Assembly (NCBI RefSeq): GCF_000276805.1
Contig: NZ_AKXQ01000016.1
Coordinates: 1 to 64,000 of the forward strand
Direction: 5' to 3'
DNA: 64,000 nt
Source: Moritella dasanensis ArB 0140
Lineage (GTDB): Bacteria; Pseudomonadota; Gammaproteobacteria; Enterobacterales; Moritellaceae
Shown here in pieces: positions 55,091 to 64,000 of the stretch. The notes below the pieces were generated by a model, which ran no database searches, was not told the origin of the DNA, and saw only the letters and a list, made by a program, of their open reading frames with translations. Positions within the stretch are counted from its first letter, which is position 1. Each line of letters opens with the position of its first letter. The position numbers and the translations under genes were made by a program.

Positions 55091-56877
55091 TATTTTGCCT
55101 CCTGCGCTAATTTTTCACCAGCAGCACCATAGGCACGGACTGCAGGTTGGCTCTTGGTGATCTTCACTTCGCTATAATCGATTTTAGGAGCTTTATCAGC
55201 TTGATAATAGGCCATTGAATGTTTCAAGAACTTGTCATCATCACGCGCTTCAAAGCCATCAATACGTTGATGTGAACCACGTGATTCTTGGCGTAATATC
55301 GCACTGTGCGCCATTGCTTCAGCTGTATCAAGTAAATAACCCAGTTCAATGGTATATAAGAAATCAGTATTGAACACACTCGACTTATCTTCGACCTTGA
55401 CGTTTTTATAACGCTGTTTTAGCTCAGCTAATTTATCAATGGTCTTTTGCATCGATTCTGCAGTACGGTAAATACCAACACCCTCTTCCATGCAATCGCC
55501 CATCTCTTGACGGATATCTGCAGATTTTTCAGAACCGTCACTGTGTAACAGGGCGTTCATGCGTTTAATCACTGCTTCAGCCTGTACTTTCAGTGGAGCA
55601 ATATCTTGATGTTGATTATTTTTGGCATATTTAGCCGCTTCTTGCCCTGCTAACTGACCAAACACAGCCAACTCAGTCAATGAGTTAGAGCCTAAGCGGT
55701 TAGCACCATGTAAACCAACAGATGCACATTCACCAATGGCATATAAACCAGCCAGTGAGGTCGCTGTTTTCGCATTAGTAGCAATACCGCCCATGGTGTA
55801 ATGCACAGTAGGACGAACAGGAATTGGTTCATGCACTGGGTCAACACCAACATACGCTTTTGCTAGTTCACGAATAAACGGCAGGCGTTCATTGATTTTT
55901 TCTTCGCCTAAATGACGTAGATCGAGATAAACATAATCACCACGTTCGCCTTCAACAACACGGCCTTTTTGTTGCTCTTGCCAGAAACATTGGCTCAGCT
56001 TGTCGCGTGGGCCCAGCTCCATGTATTTATTCTTGGTTTGACCAACCGGTACTTCAGGTCCTAAACCATAATCTTGCAGGTAACGATAACCATCTTTATT
56101 AACTAAAATACCGCCTTCACCACGGCAACCTTCAGTCATTAGAATACCGCTACCAGGTAAACCGGTTGGATGGTATTGCACAAATTCCATATCACGTAAT
56201 GCAATACCATGACGATAAGCCAGTGACATACCATCACCCGTTACAATGCCGCCGTTAGTATTGTAGCTATATACACGCCCAGCACCACCGGTTGCCATGA
56301 TCACCGATTTAGCTTGGATCAGTTTGATTTCACCTTCAGCGATATCAAGGATCACGACACCTTGGATCTTGCCATCTTCAACAATCAGATCTAAGCAAAA
56401 ATGCTCATCGTAGCGGGTGATTTTAGGGTGCTGAACAGACGTCTGAAACAGGGTATGGAGAATATGGAAACCACTTTTATCTGCTGCAAACCACGTACGT
56501 TCGATTTTCATGCCGCCAAATGCGCGCACGTTTATCGAACCGTCAGGTTTACGGCTCCACGGACAACCCCAATGTTCTAATTGAGTAAGCTGTTTCGCTG
56601 CATTCTCGACAAAGTATTCCACTACATCTTGGTCGCAAAGCCAATCGCCGCCCGATACGGTATCGTTAAAGTGATTGTCTAAAGAGTCATGATCTTGCGC
56701 TACACCAGCCGCGCCACCTTCAGCCGCAACAGTATGACTACGCATTGGATAGACTTTAGAAATAAGCGCAATATCAAGCTCGGGATTATTTTCCGCTATT
56801 TCTATCGCAGCGCGTAAACCAGAACCACCAGCGCCAATAATGGCAACATCTGTTTTAATTATTTTAAATTTATGCAT
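55090..56877 (-). CDS. frdA: Fumarate reductase flavoprotein subunit
   Basis: I prefer the start at 56877 ([20 protein letters not shown]), giving 595 residues, close to E. coli FrdA (602); a longer frame begins at 56916 but adds an unlikely leader. The FAD-binding loop is IIGAGGSG, the covalent-FAD His is in SHTVAAEGG, and the catalytic region is [16 protein letters not shown] and [11 protein letters not shown]. It reduces fumarate to succinate in anaerobic respiration at the inner membrane face. The operon is frdABCD. No clear FNR site (TTGAT-N4-ATCAA) lies upstream; the closest match, TTGAAAACTCAA, has wrong spacing. Confidence 0.96.
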   Translation of the reverse strand: MHKFKIIKTDVAIIGAGGSGLRAAIEIAENNPELDIALISKVYPMRSHTVAAEGGAAGVAQDHDSLDNHFNDTVSGGDWLCDQDVVEYFVENAAKQLTQLEHWGCPWSRKPDGSINVRAFGGMKIERTWFAADKSGFHILHTLFQTSVQHPKITRYDEHFCLDLIVEDGKIQGVVILDIAEGEIKLIQAKSVIMATGGAGRVYSYNTNGGIVTGDGMSLAYRHGIALRDMEFVQYHPTGLPGSGILMTEGCRGEGGILVNKDGYRYLQDYGLGPEVPVGQTKNKYMELGPRDKLSQCFWQEQQKGRVVEGERGDYVYLDLRHLGEEKINERLPFIRELAKAYVGVDPVHEPIPVRPTVHYTMGGIATNAKTATSLAGLYAIGECASVGLHGANRLGSNSLTELAVFGQLAGQEAAKYAKNNQHQDIAPLKVQAEAVIKRMNALLHSDGSEKSADIRQEMGDCMEEGVGIYRTAESMQKTIDKLAELKQRYKNVKVEDKSSVFNTDFLYTIELGYLLDTAEAMAHSAILRQESRGSHQRIDGFEARDDDKFLKHSMAYYQADKAPKIDYSEVKITKSQPAVRAYGAAGEKLAQEAK

Positions 56878-57003
56878 TTTCACCCACATCAAAATTGATG
56901 AACCTTGAGTTTTCAAGATTATTCTAATTGCGAATAACGCATCGACTTGGCATCTGCTTTACCAAATGATTAAGCCGCGCGTTATGTTATTTTTGTTATT
57001 ATT

Positions 57004-58149
57004 TTAGTTTCTAGCTTGGTTTTTATTTTCGGCTAACTTGGTCAATACCCGCATTAATAACTGAATACGCGGTTCAATTGATTCAAGTAACAAATACTCA
57101 TCTGCACTATGGAAACCAGCACCTATTGGTCCGAGACCATCTAATGTTGGCACACCGAGAATTGCAGTGTTATTGGCATCCGAGCCACCGCCTGCTTCTT
57201 TCCAATTAATCTTAATTGCTAATTCTTGTGCTGATTCCTCAACGAGTGTCATCAGCGCTTGCGTTTGCTCAGTCGGCACCATTGAAGGCTTGTAAGCTTC
57301 ACGCGTTAATTCGATCGATACACCGTCAACGAATGGCGTTTGTGTCATGCCATTTAAAGCCGTATCAACATGGTCGTATTCACTGTTATCCCAAAAGCGT
57401 ACATCGACGATAGCAGTCGCTAAATCAGGAACAATATTTGCGCCAGCACCACCAGCAACCACACCGACATTTAACGTCGTGCCCGACTCAAAATTAGTCA
57501 TGGCGTTGGTTGCTAAGATCCAATTCGCCATTTCAGTAATAGCACTACGCCCCTTCTCAGGTTCATTACCAGCATGCGCAGCTTTGCCTTTAAAGGTCAT
57601 TTTATAACGCGCCATTCCTTTGCGTGCTTTAACCAAACCACCGTCAGCACGTGCAGCTTCCGCAACTAAGACATGCTTAGCTTGTTTGGCTGTTGCTTGG
57701 ATCCAGTCAACAGAATAGAGCGAACCCGTTTCTTCATCTGGATTCATACATACACAAATCGACAACTCATCCAGTACCGATTGGTCTATATGCCGTAATG
57801 CGTAAACCACATTCAGTAAGCCGGACTTCATATCAGACACACCAGGACCATATGCTTTCGTCGCATCAGTCGTCATCGGGCGTTCTGCAGCAGTACCAAC
57901 AGGGAAAACCGTATCCATATGGCCAAGCAACAACACATCGATATCTTCAGCGTCTGGTTTATTACGCACTTCAAGACCAATGCCCGCTTTACCACAATCA
58001 ACTTGTTTAATAGACCAACCGTTCATTGCCGCATATTTCGCTGCCATTTCATTGGCGATAAACGCAATACCGTCAACAGTGTAAGTACCGCAGTCGACAT
58101 TAATAAGTGGGCGTAATTCTTCTAGATAATCATTTAAAGACAAATTCAT
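57004..58149 (-). CDS. M20-family metallopeptidase (carboxypeptidase G2-like)
   Basis: The 381-residue enzyme has the zinc ligands of M20: GHMDTVFP (His about 76), GPGVSDMKSG (Asp about 104) and NPDEETGS (Glu about 138-139), a further acidic ligand in VAEAARADGG, and the last His in GAGFHSADEYLL. The middle dimerisation domain is present (KMTFKGKAAHAGNEPEKGRSAI). Such enzymes remove C-terminal Glu or similar from peptides or folates. It follows yjiG by ten bases, an operon in which E. coli has iadA, an isoaspartyl dipeptidase, at the same place. That suggests an analogous peptide-breakdown role. Confidence 0.88.
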   Translation of the reverse strand: MNLSLNDYLEELRPLINVDCGTYTVDGIAFIANEMAAKYAAMNGWSIKQVDCGKAGIGLEVRNKPDAEDIDVLLLGHMDTVFPVGTAAERPMTTDATKAYGPGVSDMKSGLLNVVYALRHIDQSVLDELSICVCMNPDEETGSLYSVDWIQATAKQAKHVLVAEAARADGGLVKARKGMARYKMTFKGKAAHAGNEPEKGRSAITEMANWILATNAMTNFESGTTLNVGVVAGGAGANIVPDLATAIVDVRFWDNSEYDHVDTALNGMTQTPFVDGVSIELTREAYKPSMVPTEQTQALMTLVEESAQELAIKINWKEAGGGSDANNTAILGVPTLDGLGPIGAGFHSADEYLLLESIEPRIQLLMRVLTKLAENKNQARN

Positions 58150-58159
58150 TTTATACCTC

Positions 58160-58627
58160 TTAAAGGATAATATTCATGACTAACATCGCACCAAATGCAT
58201 TCAATACTGAAATCGCGATCATAACTGGAATGTAACGACCTTCAGTACCAATAGGCCCCATAATGCGGCCCATGTACTGCACTTGAGAGCCCATCAAATA
58301 AATAGCCGGTGCTAGAATTGCAATATGAGCACCATTCAAAATACCTTGGTCAAATAAAGTGATAACCACACCTACAGCCCCGCCCATCGACATCCAGGCA
58401 CCGATTAATACTGCCGCCGCTTCACCAGGTAGACCAAAGACCGCCATTATCGGCGAAAACACAGTACCCATTAAGGCCAGAGCACCCGTGATCTGTAATG
58501 CTTTAATTATCACGAAGGCCATCAATACATTAGGTACGGTAGAAGTCGTTGCAATGACCCAGCCTTTTTTAGCGCCTTCAACGAAGATGTCTGTAACCAT
58601 AGGTTTTTTTGCTGTTACGTTACTCAT
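58160..58627 (-). CDS. yjiG: YjiG-like membrane protein
   Basis: The 155-residue protein has about four hydrophobic helices and belongs to the SpmB/YjiG type (Gate/nucleoside-recognition domain). The length matches E. coli YjiG (153). The start overlaps the stop of yjiH by one base. With YjiH it probably forms one transporter; substrate unknown. The M20 peptidase gene follows after ten bases. Confidence 0.88.
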   Translation of the reverse strand: MSNVTAKKPMVTDIFVEGAKKGWVIATTSTVPNVLMAFVIIKALQITGALALMGTVFSPIMAVFGLPGEAAAVLIGAWMSMGGAVGVVITLFDQGILNGAHIAILAPAIYLMGSQVQYMGRIMGPIGTEGRYIPVMIAISVLNAFGAMLVMNIIL

Positions 58628-59367
58628 TACACTGTCTCCTCAAGCATTTTCTTGTCGTTGTCTTTCGTACTGCCTTCCTTGCCTTCAGTAATATTCAAAT
58701 AAAGACGGAATAGGTTTGCGCCAACAAATTTGAATGCGAACATCACGATAACCGCAAGACCAATAGAAGAAGGTACAGCAGTAGATCCGTCTGGGTTTGT
58801 TAAGGTAAATAGCACTGCGCCTGAAGAGAAGAAATTCACAATGGCGGCGCCAGCAGTAAATTGGAACATGGTAAAGACATCTGTTTCACGCTTGGTTAAA
58901 TGTTTTTCATCTTTCAACTGACGTGTCATTGCAGCCCCCGCATCGGTACTTTGCAGTGAGGCGATAAGCGCGAGACCTGAGTTTCCAGGGATCCCCATTA
59001 ATGGGCGTAATAGCGGTGTTAATAATTTACGTGCTGCTTTTAGGGCACCGTAATGCTCAAGTACATTAATCATACCTAGCGCAAACATGACTGTTGGGAT
59101 GAGGGTTAACGCAAAAATGAAACCGTCACGAGCACCACTACCGCCTTTACCACGCAGTGAAGTTGTTGCGACTTCGACACCCTCGGCAGTGTCAGAAACT
59201 GAATAGGCCACTTTGCCGAAAGAACCATTAAGTGTGGTGAAATCAAATACGCCATACCATTCGTTCGATTTCATCAGACCAGAGAAAAAGACGATTGCAA
59301 AAACAAGTGCAATATATCCACCGATCTTAACTTTAGGATCATTTGCAGTTGGTTTAGTCATAAGCAC
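58627..59367 (-). CDS. yjiH: YjiH-like membrane protein with Gate domain
   Basis: The 246-residue protein has six or so hydrophobic helices and the nucleoside-recognition (Gate) motif GNSGLALIASLQSTDAGAAMTRQL, as in SpmA and YjiH. It is a little longer than E. coli YjiH (227), with a charged C-terminal tail (GKEGSTKDNDKKMLEETV). It is the first of yjiH-yjiG-peptidase. The pair probably imports a peptide or amino acid cleaved by the peptidase, by analogy only. Confidence 0.87.
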   Translation of the reverse strand: MLMTKPTANDPKVKIGGYIALVFAIVFFSGLMKSNEWYGVFDFTTLNGSFGKVAYSVSDTAEGVEVATTSLRGKGGSGARDGFIFALTLIPTVMFALGMINVLEHYGALKAARKLLTPLLRPLMGIPGNSGLALIASLQSTDAGAAMTRQLKDEKHLTKRETDVFTMFQFTAGAAIVNFFSSGAVLFTLTNPDGSTAVPSSIGLAVIVMFAFKFVGANLFRLYLNITEGKEGSTKDNDKKMLEETV

Positions 59368-59942
59368 CCCGAGATAATTATTAAATAAGGCAAAAATTCA
59401 CCTGTTAACTGTGTAGTCATGCGCCCACACAATCGGTAACCATTAAGGGGTATTCTGAACGAGTTGTTATTTCGACATTTGATTTGAATCAATAAAAACA
59501 GCTAAAAATCACCAAGAGCGATTTAGGTGTAATATTTTGTGATCTACCTATATATACAGGTTTATATATCGAATAAGTGTGATTATTGAAGTTTATTATC
59601 AGTAACTTATCGATTTGATAACGATAATCCATTTTACTTATGGTTTATTAAGTAAAATTGCGATTACGCCCTAATAATTCAATATGAAACGAACCTAAAT
59701 TTAATTTTAAAAATAAATTATGTTTGATAGATGAGTCTTTAACACGTTCAAAAAACAAGCAACGAATGGCAGAGTAAGCATCATGCTTACGCAAAAAGAG
59801 TGCTATCTATAGATTTATAAGGTGAATAGATTTGTACGGTGAAATATTTGCAATATTAATAGACTTGTAGTGCTTATAGGACAGCATTGATGAGGTTGTA
59901 AGGACAGGTATATGTGTAATAACTATAATAAGGTACTAATAA
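59368..59942. other. Gap upstream of yjiH
   Basis: About 575 AT-rich bases. One TTTTGTGATCTACC near 59537 resembles half of a CRP site, but the other half does not match. No gene or RNA structure is evident. Confidence 0.35.
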
Positions 59943-59979
59943 AAAAGCACTAAGGCTGTAATTACAGCGTTAGTGCTTT
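59943..59979 (-). terminator. Terminator of the ohr-doxX operon
   Basis: AAGCACTAA and TTAGTGCTT pair around an inner CTGTAATTACAG dyad. On the minus strand a T run follows. Confidence 0.85.
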
Positions 59980-60040
59980 CTATATAAAAAGTAACTGTAC
60001 TGACATAGAGAGACAAACGGCGAATCAGTACATCACGGCG

Positions 60041-60436
60041 TTACTTTTCAGCAATGTCAGTGTTCGTCACTAACCAAGAATGGCCAGACAGCACGAGCAA
60101 ACCTGCAAGAATACCTAAGTTTTTAATGAAGTTTTGCATTTCATGCGCGCCTTCAAGGCCAGCTAAATTCCAAAAATCATGCAAGTTAACATTAATCACC
60201 AACACCAAGCCTGCCAGTAATAACGCTACAATTGCGGTATAACGATTAGCAATCAATAAGATAGCCGCCACAATCTGGAATACACCCGCCGCTGCCAATA
60301 ATACCGGCACGAATGGCATGTTATGCTTTTCCATTAAGCCAATGTGCATATCCCAAGATACAAACTTCATAATGCCAGGGATTAAAAAATACAATGCCAA
60401 CAAGATTCGGCCAACGGTTAATAATATTTTATTCAT
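60041..60436 (-). CDS. DoxX-family membrane protein
   Basis: The 131-residue protein has four hydrophobic helices and begins LTVGRILLALYFLIPGIMKF, typical of DoxX. It starts one base after the stop of the ohr gene, so the two are in one operon. DoxX-type proteins occur with oxidative-stress genes, and here the link to Ohr supports such a role. The molecular function is not defined. Confidence 0.87.
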   Translation of the reverse strand: MNKILLTVGRILLALYFLIPGIMKFVSWDMHIGLMEKHNMPFVPVLLAAAGVFQIVAAILLIANRYTAIVALLLAGLVLVINVNLHDFWNLAGLEGAHEMQNFIKNLGILAGLLVLSGHSWLVTNTDIAEK

Positions 60437-60437
60437 C

Positions 60438-60860
60438 TTATGCTTGACCCTTTACGCTAAGCTGTACATCAATATTACCGCGAACCGCATTTGAATAAGG
60501 GCAAACTTGATGCGCAGTCGCGACTAATTTCTCTGCATCTGCTTGTGGTAAAGCTAATTCAATCGCGAGGCTAACCGTTAATGCAAAACCGCCAGTCGCG
60601 TTAGGACCAATGCCCACTTCAGCAGAGACTGGTGCAGCCGTAATGTTGATTTTCATTTCACGGGCAACATGCAAAATCGCATTCGAGAAACAAGCCGAGT
60701 AACCAGCTGCAAATAACTGTTCAGGATTTGTAGCGCCGCCCTTGCCACCCATTTCTTTTGGATAGCTTAATGCTAACGATAACATACCATCATCTGTTTC
60801 GACTTGGCCGTTACGACCCGCTGATGCTGTTGCAGTAGTTGTATAAAGTGTTGTCATCAT
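60438..60860 (-). CDS. ohr: Organic hydroperoxide resistance protein (Ohr/OsmC family)
   Basis: The 140-residue protein has the two redox cysteines in AGYSACFSNA (about 56) and HQVCPYSNA (about 120), and an N-terminal YTTTATASAGRNGQVETDDG stretch typical of Ohr. It reduces organic hydroperoxides using lipoyl-type thiols. Start could be codon 1 or codon 2 (two adjacent ATGs); AAGGAATTA lies upstream. The promoter region shows two dyads that resemble OhrR sites. No ohrR gene is in the window. DoxX follows in the same operon. Confidence 0.9.
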   Translation of the reverse strand: MMTTLYTTTATASAGRNGQVETDDGMLSLALSYPKEMGGKGGATNPEQLFAAGYSACFSNAILHVAREMKINITAAPVSAEVGIGPNATGGFALTVSLAIELALPQADAEKLVATAHQVCPYSNAVRGNIDVQLSVKGQA

Positions 60861-60888
60861 TAATTCCTTTAAAATAAGTTCAAGTTAG

Positions 60889-60957
60889 ATTGCGCGCAAT
60901 TCAATTGCAATGACTATAATCCTGATGAAGCATAATTACAACTAGATTGTGTGCAAT
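60889..60957 (-). promoter_or_regulatory. ohr promoter bracketed by two OhrR-like dyads
   Basis: A minus-strand promoter reads TTGTAA (60936-60941), 17 bases, TATAGT (60913-60918). The perfect palindrome ATTGCGCGCAAT lies at 60889-60900 and the related ATTGTGTGCAAT at 60946-60957. These flank the promoter on both sides. OhrR-type MarR regulators bind AT-rich dyads of this kind, so redox control is likely but unproved. Confidence 0.6.
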
Positions 60958-61072
60958 TTATATTTTTATAATAATAGACATACGTAAAAATATTGATGAC
61001 CGTAATGAAGCATAAGCTATGTATAGAATAGCTATAACTAGAAATAAACAGATATGGTAGGTCGTCATAGAC

Positions 61073-61110
61073 AAAAAAAGCACCGTCATGACAGGCATGA
61101 CGGCGCTTTA
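61073..61110 (-). terminator. Terminator of the DUF3332 gene
   Basis: AAAGC-CCGTCATG pairs with CATGACGG-GCTTT with small mismatches and is followed by T7 on the minus strand. Confidence 0.9.
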
Positions 61111-61131
61111 AAAATAAAACAAAAACGAAGA

Positions 61132-61683
61132 CTATAAGCTTGCTACGTGATCCAGCAGCTGTTGGTTATTTGCAACTGCAACTAACCGACCCTGATTATA
61201 AAAAGCAACGTCATTATTGACTAAACGTTTACCAATAATTGATTGCTCACTACCGTTAACATAAGCCACATGTAACGCTAGGCTATCATCACTCAGCACT
61301 TCCATTGATGTTGATTGCACCGATACCTGAAGATTTGTCAGTGGTGCACTACGTAATGAAGGGTCGATATCATCGTTAACCTTCATCCATGCTTCAACCG
61401 GTGTATCCGCCACAGCAGGGCCTTTTCTGGTGATAGGGTTAGTACCAGTCCAAAACTCAATACTGTTAATCACCATCAAATCAACCAATGATGTAACCGC
61501 ATAAACAGGCGCTGCTAACACGTAGATCCCAGCACGACCATAACGATTATCAACTGCTTTTAAGTTCACGCCCACTGCTAATTTCGTCAAACCCATTTGA
61601 CCAATACAACCCGTTAGCCCAGATACCGATGCAGCTATAACCGTTGCACAAATCAATTTTTTCATTTTCATTTTCATTTCCAT
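61132..61683 (-). CDS. DUF3332-family lipoprotein
   Basis: The 183-residue product has a lipobox LTGC (Cys26 from the longest start) and then GQMGLTKLAVGVNLKAVDNRYGRAG, which I recognise as the DUF3332 start. One or two hydrophobic stretches (GIYVLAAPVYAVTSLVDLMVINSI) follow. The beginning is a run of ATG-AAA codons, so the start could be 61683, 61671 or 61665; the last gives the usual MKKLIC signal. Function unknown. It has its own terminator, and the next gene upstream on the strand is about 80 bases away. Confidence 0.75.
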   Translation of the reverse strand: MEMKMKMKKLICATVIAASVSGLTGCIGQMGLTKLAVGVNLKAVDNRYGRAGIYVLAAPVYAVTSLVDLMVINSIEFWTGTNPITRKGPAVADTPVEAWMKVNDDIDPSLRSAPLTNLQVSVQSTSMEVLSDDSLALHVAYVNGSEQSIIGKRLVNNDVAFYNQGRLVAVANNQQLLDHVASL

Positions 61684-61764
61684 TCGCTATTTATACTATT
61701 TTAATAAATATTACTTTAATAAAAAATAATTTAATAAATACGAACTATTTCAGTGTCGTACCTA

Positions 61765-62598
61765 TTACTTTTCCTGCGCCGTGAACTGCCCTAGAGCAAT
61801 ACCGACATTACTGTATAAAGTTAATGTTTTATCAATCACTTTATAATTATCAGCTTCTGATAATGCAGTTAAAAATTGCGTTTCCAAGTTCATTTGTTGA
61901 AAGCACATTTTCTTTGTTGTTAACAATTGCGTCAGATTAACGTTACTCGCGAATACATCATAACGACCGTTAAAACGGTTACAGCCAGCAAAACCAATCA
62001 CTTTGTTATCATCTTGGGTAAATGTAAGGTAAGGCTGTTGCTGTGTTACATCCGCAGTGATCGCTTGCGTGCCTAACATCGACAATTGCCACTGCGTATC
62101 AACTAAACTCGCGAGTCCGTCATCTTTTATTGCGGAGCTTACTTGTGACACTAAAATTTCAGTTGGGTTCAGCCCCTGATTAACAAATGCATCGACCTGC
62201 TCTGCATTGGTAAACAATAATTGACCATCAAGCGTGATCTGCGCCCGTAAGGCATAACGATGTTGCGGTTTAATGTCTGCAGCGTTATAGCTTAAATTCA
62301 ATTGATACGGGGGGCCACCCTCTGCAGTAATGGTTTGTCTCGCTACCACCTCTGCTGCTACATCCATTTTAGAAACGTCTTCTAAAATGACGCTAACCTG
62401 CGCACCTGGCGGCAAAGCAATACGCTGTAAATAAAACACGTTCGCAGTCATCGTCTGTTGCTGGATAGTAACCGCTTGATCAGCCTTCGTCGTTTGCTCG
62501 CCTGTCGCAACACAACCACCTAAACTCATTAATAAACCCGTGATAACAGCCGCCGTTAAGGCCGTTTTACGATTTAGTCGATGTTTATTTTTTTGCAT
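61765..62598 (-). CDS. Lipoprotein with YbaY-like and META domains
   Basis: The 277-residue product has a lipobox (MSLGGC, Cys29), a YbaY/YscW-type domain at about 48-150 (VFYLQRIALPPGAQVSVILEDVS, APYQ-like GGPPYQLNLSYNA) and a META domain at about 165-270 (DTQWQLSML, FAGCNRFNGRY, KKMCFQQMN), the HslJ-like fold with two cysteines. Both parts occur alone in E. coli (YbaY, HslJ). The combined form would be an outer-membrane or periplasmic lipoprotein for stress or drug tolerance, but evidence is by domain only. The YbaY part is also found at the end of the amidohydrolase next door. Confidence 0.8.
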   Translation of the reverse strand: MQKNKHRLNRKTALTAAVITGLLMSLGGCVATGEQTTKADQAVTIQQQTMTANVFYLQRIALPPGAQVSVILEDVSKMDVAAEVVARQTITAEGGPPYQLNLSYNAADIKPQHRYALRAQITLDGQLLFTNAEQVDAFVNQGLNPTEILVSQVSSAIKDDGLASLVDTQWQLSMLGTQAITADVTQQQPYLTFTQDDNKVIGFAGCNRFNGRYDVFASNVNLTQLLTTKKMCFQQMNLETQFLTALSEADNYKVIDKTLTLYSNVGIALGQFTAQEK

Positions 62599-62958
62599 GT
62601 AAATAGCTACCTTTAAAGAATATTTTGCACTGAATTACTTGAATCCAGTATCACCCTGTCGAGGTTAGAGCTAACCGCATCAATTAGCAAATGATAAAAC
62701 ACTTCGCTATATAAAAGTAATGGCATTAATGCAGGTTAACAACGATAGCGGGTTGCTTGAATACGCATTTAAAATAGCGATAGGCTAGGTAACCGTTAAA
62801 AACCAGAGACGGCATAATACACAATATAATAAACCATACAATAGCACTAATTATTATTAATGAATTATCATTCGGGAGAAGCGAGATTATTTCAGCATAA
62901 TACTCGGTCAGATCAAATTAAGCCTCTGCAGTACAAAGGCTTAATTTACAAAGAGGAC
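62599..62958. other. Gap with hairpin after the amidohydrolase
   Basis: About 360 bases. The pair AAATTAAGCC (62915-62924) and GGCTTAATTT (62938-62947) gives a hairpin that may end the amidohydrolase transcript (minus), although the following T run is short. Nothing else is clear. Confidence 0.5.
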
Positions 62959-64000
62959 TTAAGGTGTAGCAACATTCGCAGGACTAGATTTTGTCGTAGT
63001 CGGCTTCGTCATGGGCTTTGTGATCGCAGTGGTCGTTGGAGTAGTGGTAGTACCTGCAGCAGAAGATGCTGGCGTAGGTTCTACACTGTTATCGACCGCT
63101 ACTGGCGGCTGTGGAATAGCTTTAACCATTAACTCAAATAACTGCCCCGACAATTTATTCAGCTCAGGTAAATCGAGTGTCGCTGAATATAACGGTTTAC
63201 CATCATTTTCAATTCTCGCTCTAACCACATACTGACCATTATTATCAAATGCTGCCGGATCGTACTGCAGAGAAATATTATAAGGGGGTGGTTTCGTCGC
63301 AGCAATAGTTTTCTGCCCCAGCATTGAACGACTAATATCCGTCTGAGACACATCTTCAAGTGTCACGGTTATCGTTGACGATGCAGGTAAACCCTTACGT
63401 TCTAAATAAATAACCCGCACTTCTAAATTCTTCTTCTTCGGTGGCGCTACTACCGTATTAACCTGATCTTCAAACACCACGCCCCATACTGGAATATCTT
63501 TAATCTGCATAGGTGTTACTTTTAACGGATTTTGCTCAAGCAAGGTAAAATTAGCCGTTTTACCAACAGCGATAGAGCCAATTTTATCTTCCAGTCTTAA
63601 AGTGTGAGCGGCATTAATAGTAATGGCTTGCATCGCTTGATAAGCAGTAATACGTTCACCTTGTGAAACCTTGTTGCCTGCCGATGTGATGCGATTAACA
63701 GCCGTCCACGCTAACGTTAACGGTTCCATGGGGGCCATAGAAAAGTCAGAATGAAATGACACCGGAATATTGTTTTTCATTAGACTATTCACACGTACTA
63801 AACTCTCTGCACGTTCATTACCTAATCCAACTTCCGAGTATTTATCCGCTAACGCCCATAAATAATAAGGATTTACCGATGCTTCAATGTCTAAGTCAGC
63901 TAATTGCTTGACCTGCTCTGGAGTAAAGTAACCCATGTGGTGCAATGTCAGACGATGATCTTCACGCGCAAGTCGAGCTTGATCGGCTTTGTTGAAGTCC
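62959..64000 (-). CDS. Amidohydrolase with C-terminal YbaY-like domain (partial, 5' end outside)
   Basis: The frame runs off the window at 64000; about 347 residues are seen, and the internal Met at 63945 is not the start. The first part is the end of a YtcJ-type amidohydrolase: HRLTLHHMGYFTPEQVKQL, NIPVSFHSDFSMAPMEPL with the metal-binding Asp, and KIGSIAVGKTANFTLLEQNP. It is followed by a YbaY-like domain (VIYLERKGLPASSTITVTLEDVS, PPPYNISLQYDPAAF), and a Pro/Thr/Ala-rich tail. The YbaY part is close to that of the META lipoprotein next door, so a duplication and fusion is likely. I know of no standard family with this order, and the N-terminus must be checked. Confidence 0.8.
   Translation of the reverse strand, partial: DFNKADQARLAREDHRLTLHHMGYFTPEQVKQLADLDIEASVNPYYLWALADKYSEVGLGNERAESLVRVNSLMKNNIPVSFHSDFSMAPMEPLTLAWTAVNRITSAGNKVSQGERITAYQAMQAITINAAHTLRLEDKIGSIAVGKTANFTLLEQNPLKVTPMQIKDIPVWGVVFEDQVNTVVAPPKKKNLEVRVIYLERKGLPASSTITVTLEDVSQTDISRSMLGQKTIAATKPPPYNISLQYDPAAFDNNGQYVVRARIENDGKPLYSATLDLPELNKLSGQLFELMVKAIPQPPVAVDNSVEPTPASSAAGTTTTPTTTAITKPMTKPTTTKSSPANVATP

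Noticed and set aside
56878-57003. FNR-like site upstream of frdA
   Set aside because: TTGAAAACTCAA has four bases between half-sites instead of six, and the other candidate, ATCAATTTTGAT, has the halves inverted.
59530-59560. CRP site upstream of yjiH
   Set aside because: Only the left half TGTGATC matches; the right half does not.

Overview
The window looks like chromosome of a marine, cold-adapted gammaproteobacterium close to Moritella, Psychromonas or Shewanella. This is inferred from the AT-rich composition, the topA-sohB-yciK neighbourhood typical of gammaproteobacteria, FadL, OmpU-type porin, YjbH and frdABCD genes, and several families common in marine relatives (DUF2986, DUF3332, GlyGly-CTERM proteins). 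I could run no search, so the genus is a guess. I see no phage, insertion sequence, CRISPR array or rRNA.

Layout. 1-2103: end of a Bat-type operon (VWA/TPR protein, then BatD). 2432-3445: fructose-1,6-bisphosphatase. 4035-8489: three consecutive FadL-family outer-membrane proteins. 8584-14114 (minus): four glycosyltransferases and a histidine phosphatase in a tight operon-like run, followed by a large MscS-type channel. 17010-23321: a lipoprotein, a YjbH-like outer-membrane protein and a secreted beta-propeller protein with a GlyGly-CTERM-like tail. 23361-24317: a porin. 25032-29957: topA, sohB and yciK. 30210-37468: pxpABC (5-oxoprolinase), a TAXI-type TRAP binding protein, a fused TRAP permease and a universal stress protein, which together look like an uptake and breakdown cassette for glutamate-like compounds. 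37635-39739: a response regulator with a CheC-like domain and a diguanylate cyclase. 39936-43934 (minus): small DUF proteins, two alpha/beta hydrolases and a drug/metabolite transporter. 44176-47420: fhs and yegD. 47587-51121: a TraF-like barrel, an aminotransferase and a divergent AraC regulator. 51219-51756: two identical tRNA-Ser(UGA) genes. 51987-59367 (minus): amt, frdABCD, an M20 peptidase and yjiHG. 60041-64000 (minus): DoxX, Ohr, three envelope proteins and the end of an amidohydrolase fused to a YbaY-like domain.

Regulation visible in the sequence includes a perfect CRP-type palindrome touching the start region of the TRAP permease, a second CRP-like site upstream of the first fadL, a 22-bp-period direct repeat between an AraC regulator and its divergent neighbour, paired dyads around the ohr promoter, and many intrinsic terminators.

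No single region is clearly a new defence or mobile system. The least explained parts are the glycosyltransferase operon, the YbaY-domain pair at the right end (one copy fused to an amidohydrolase), and the lipoprotein/YjbH/propeller group.
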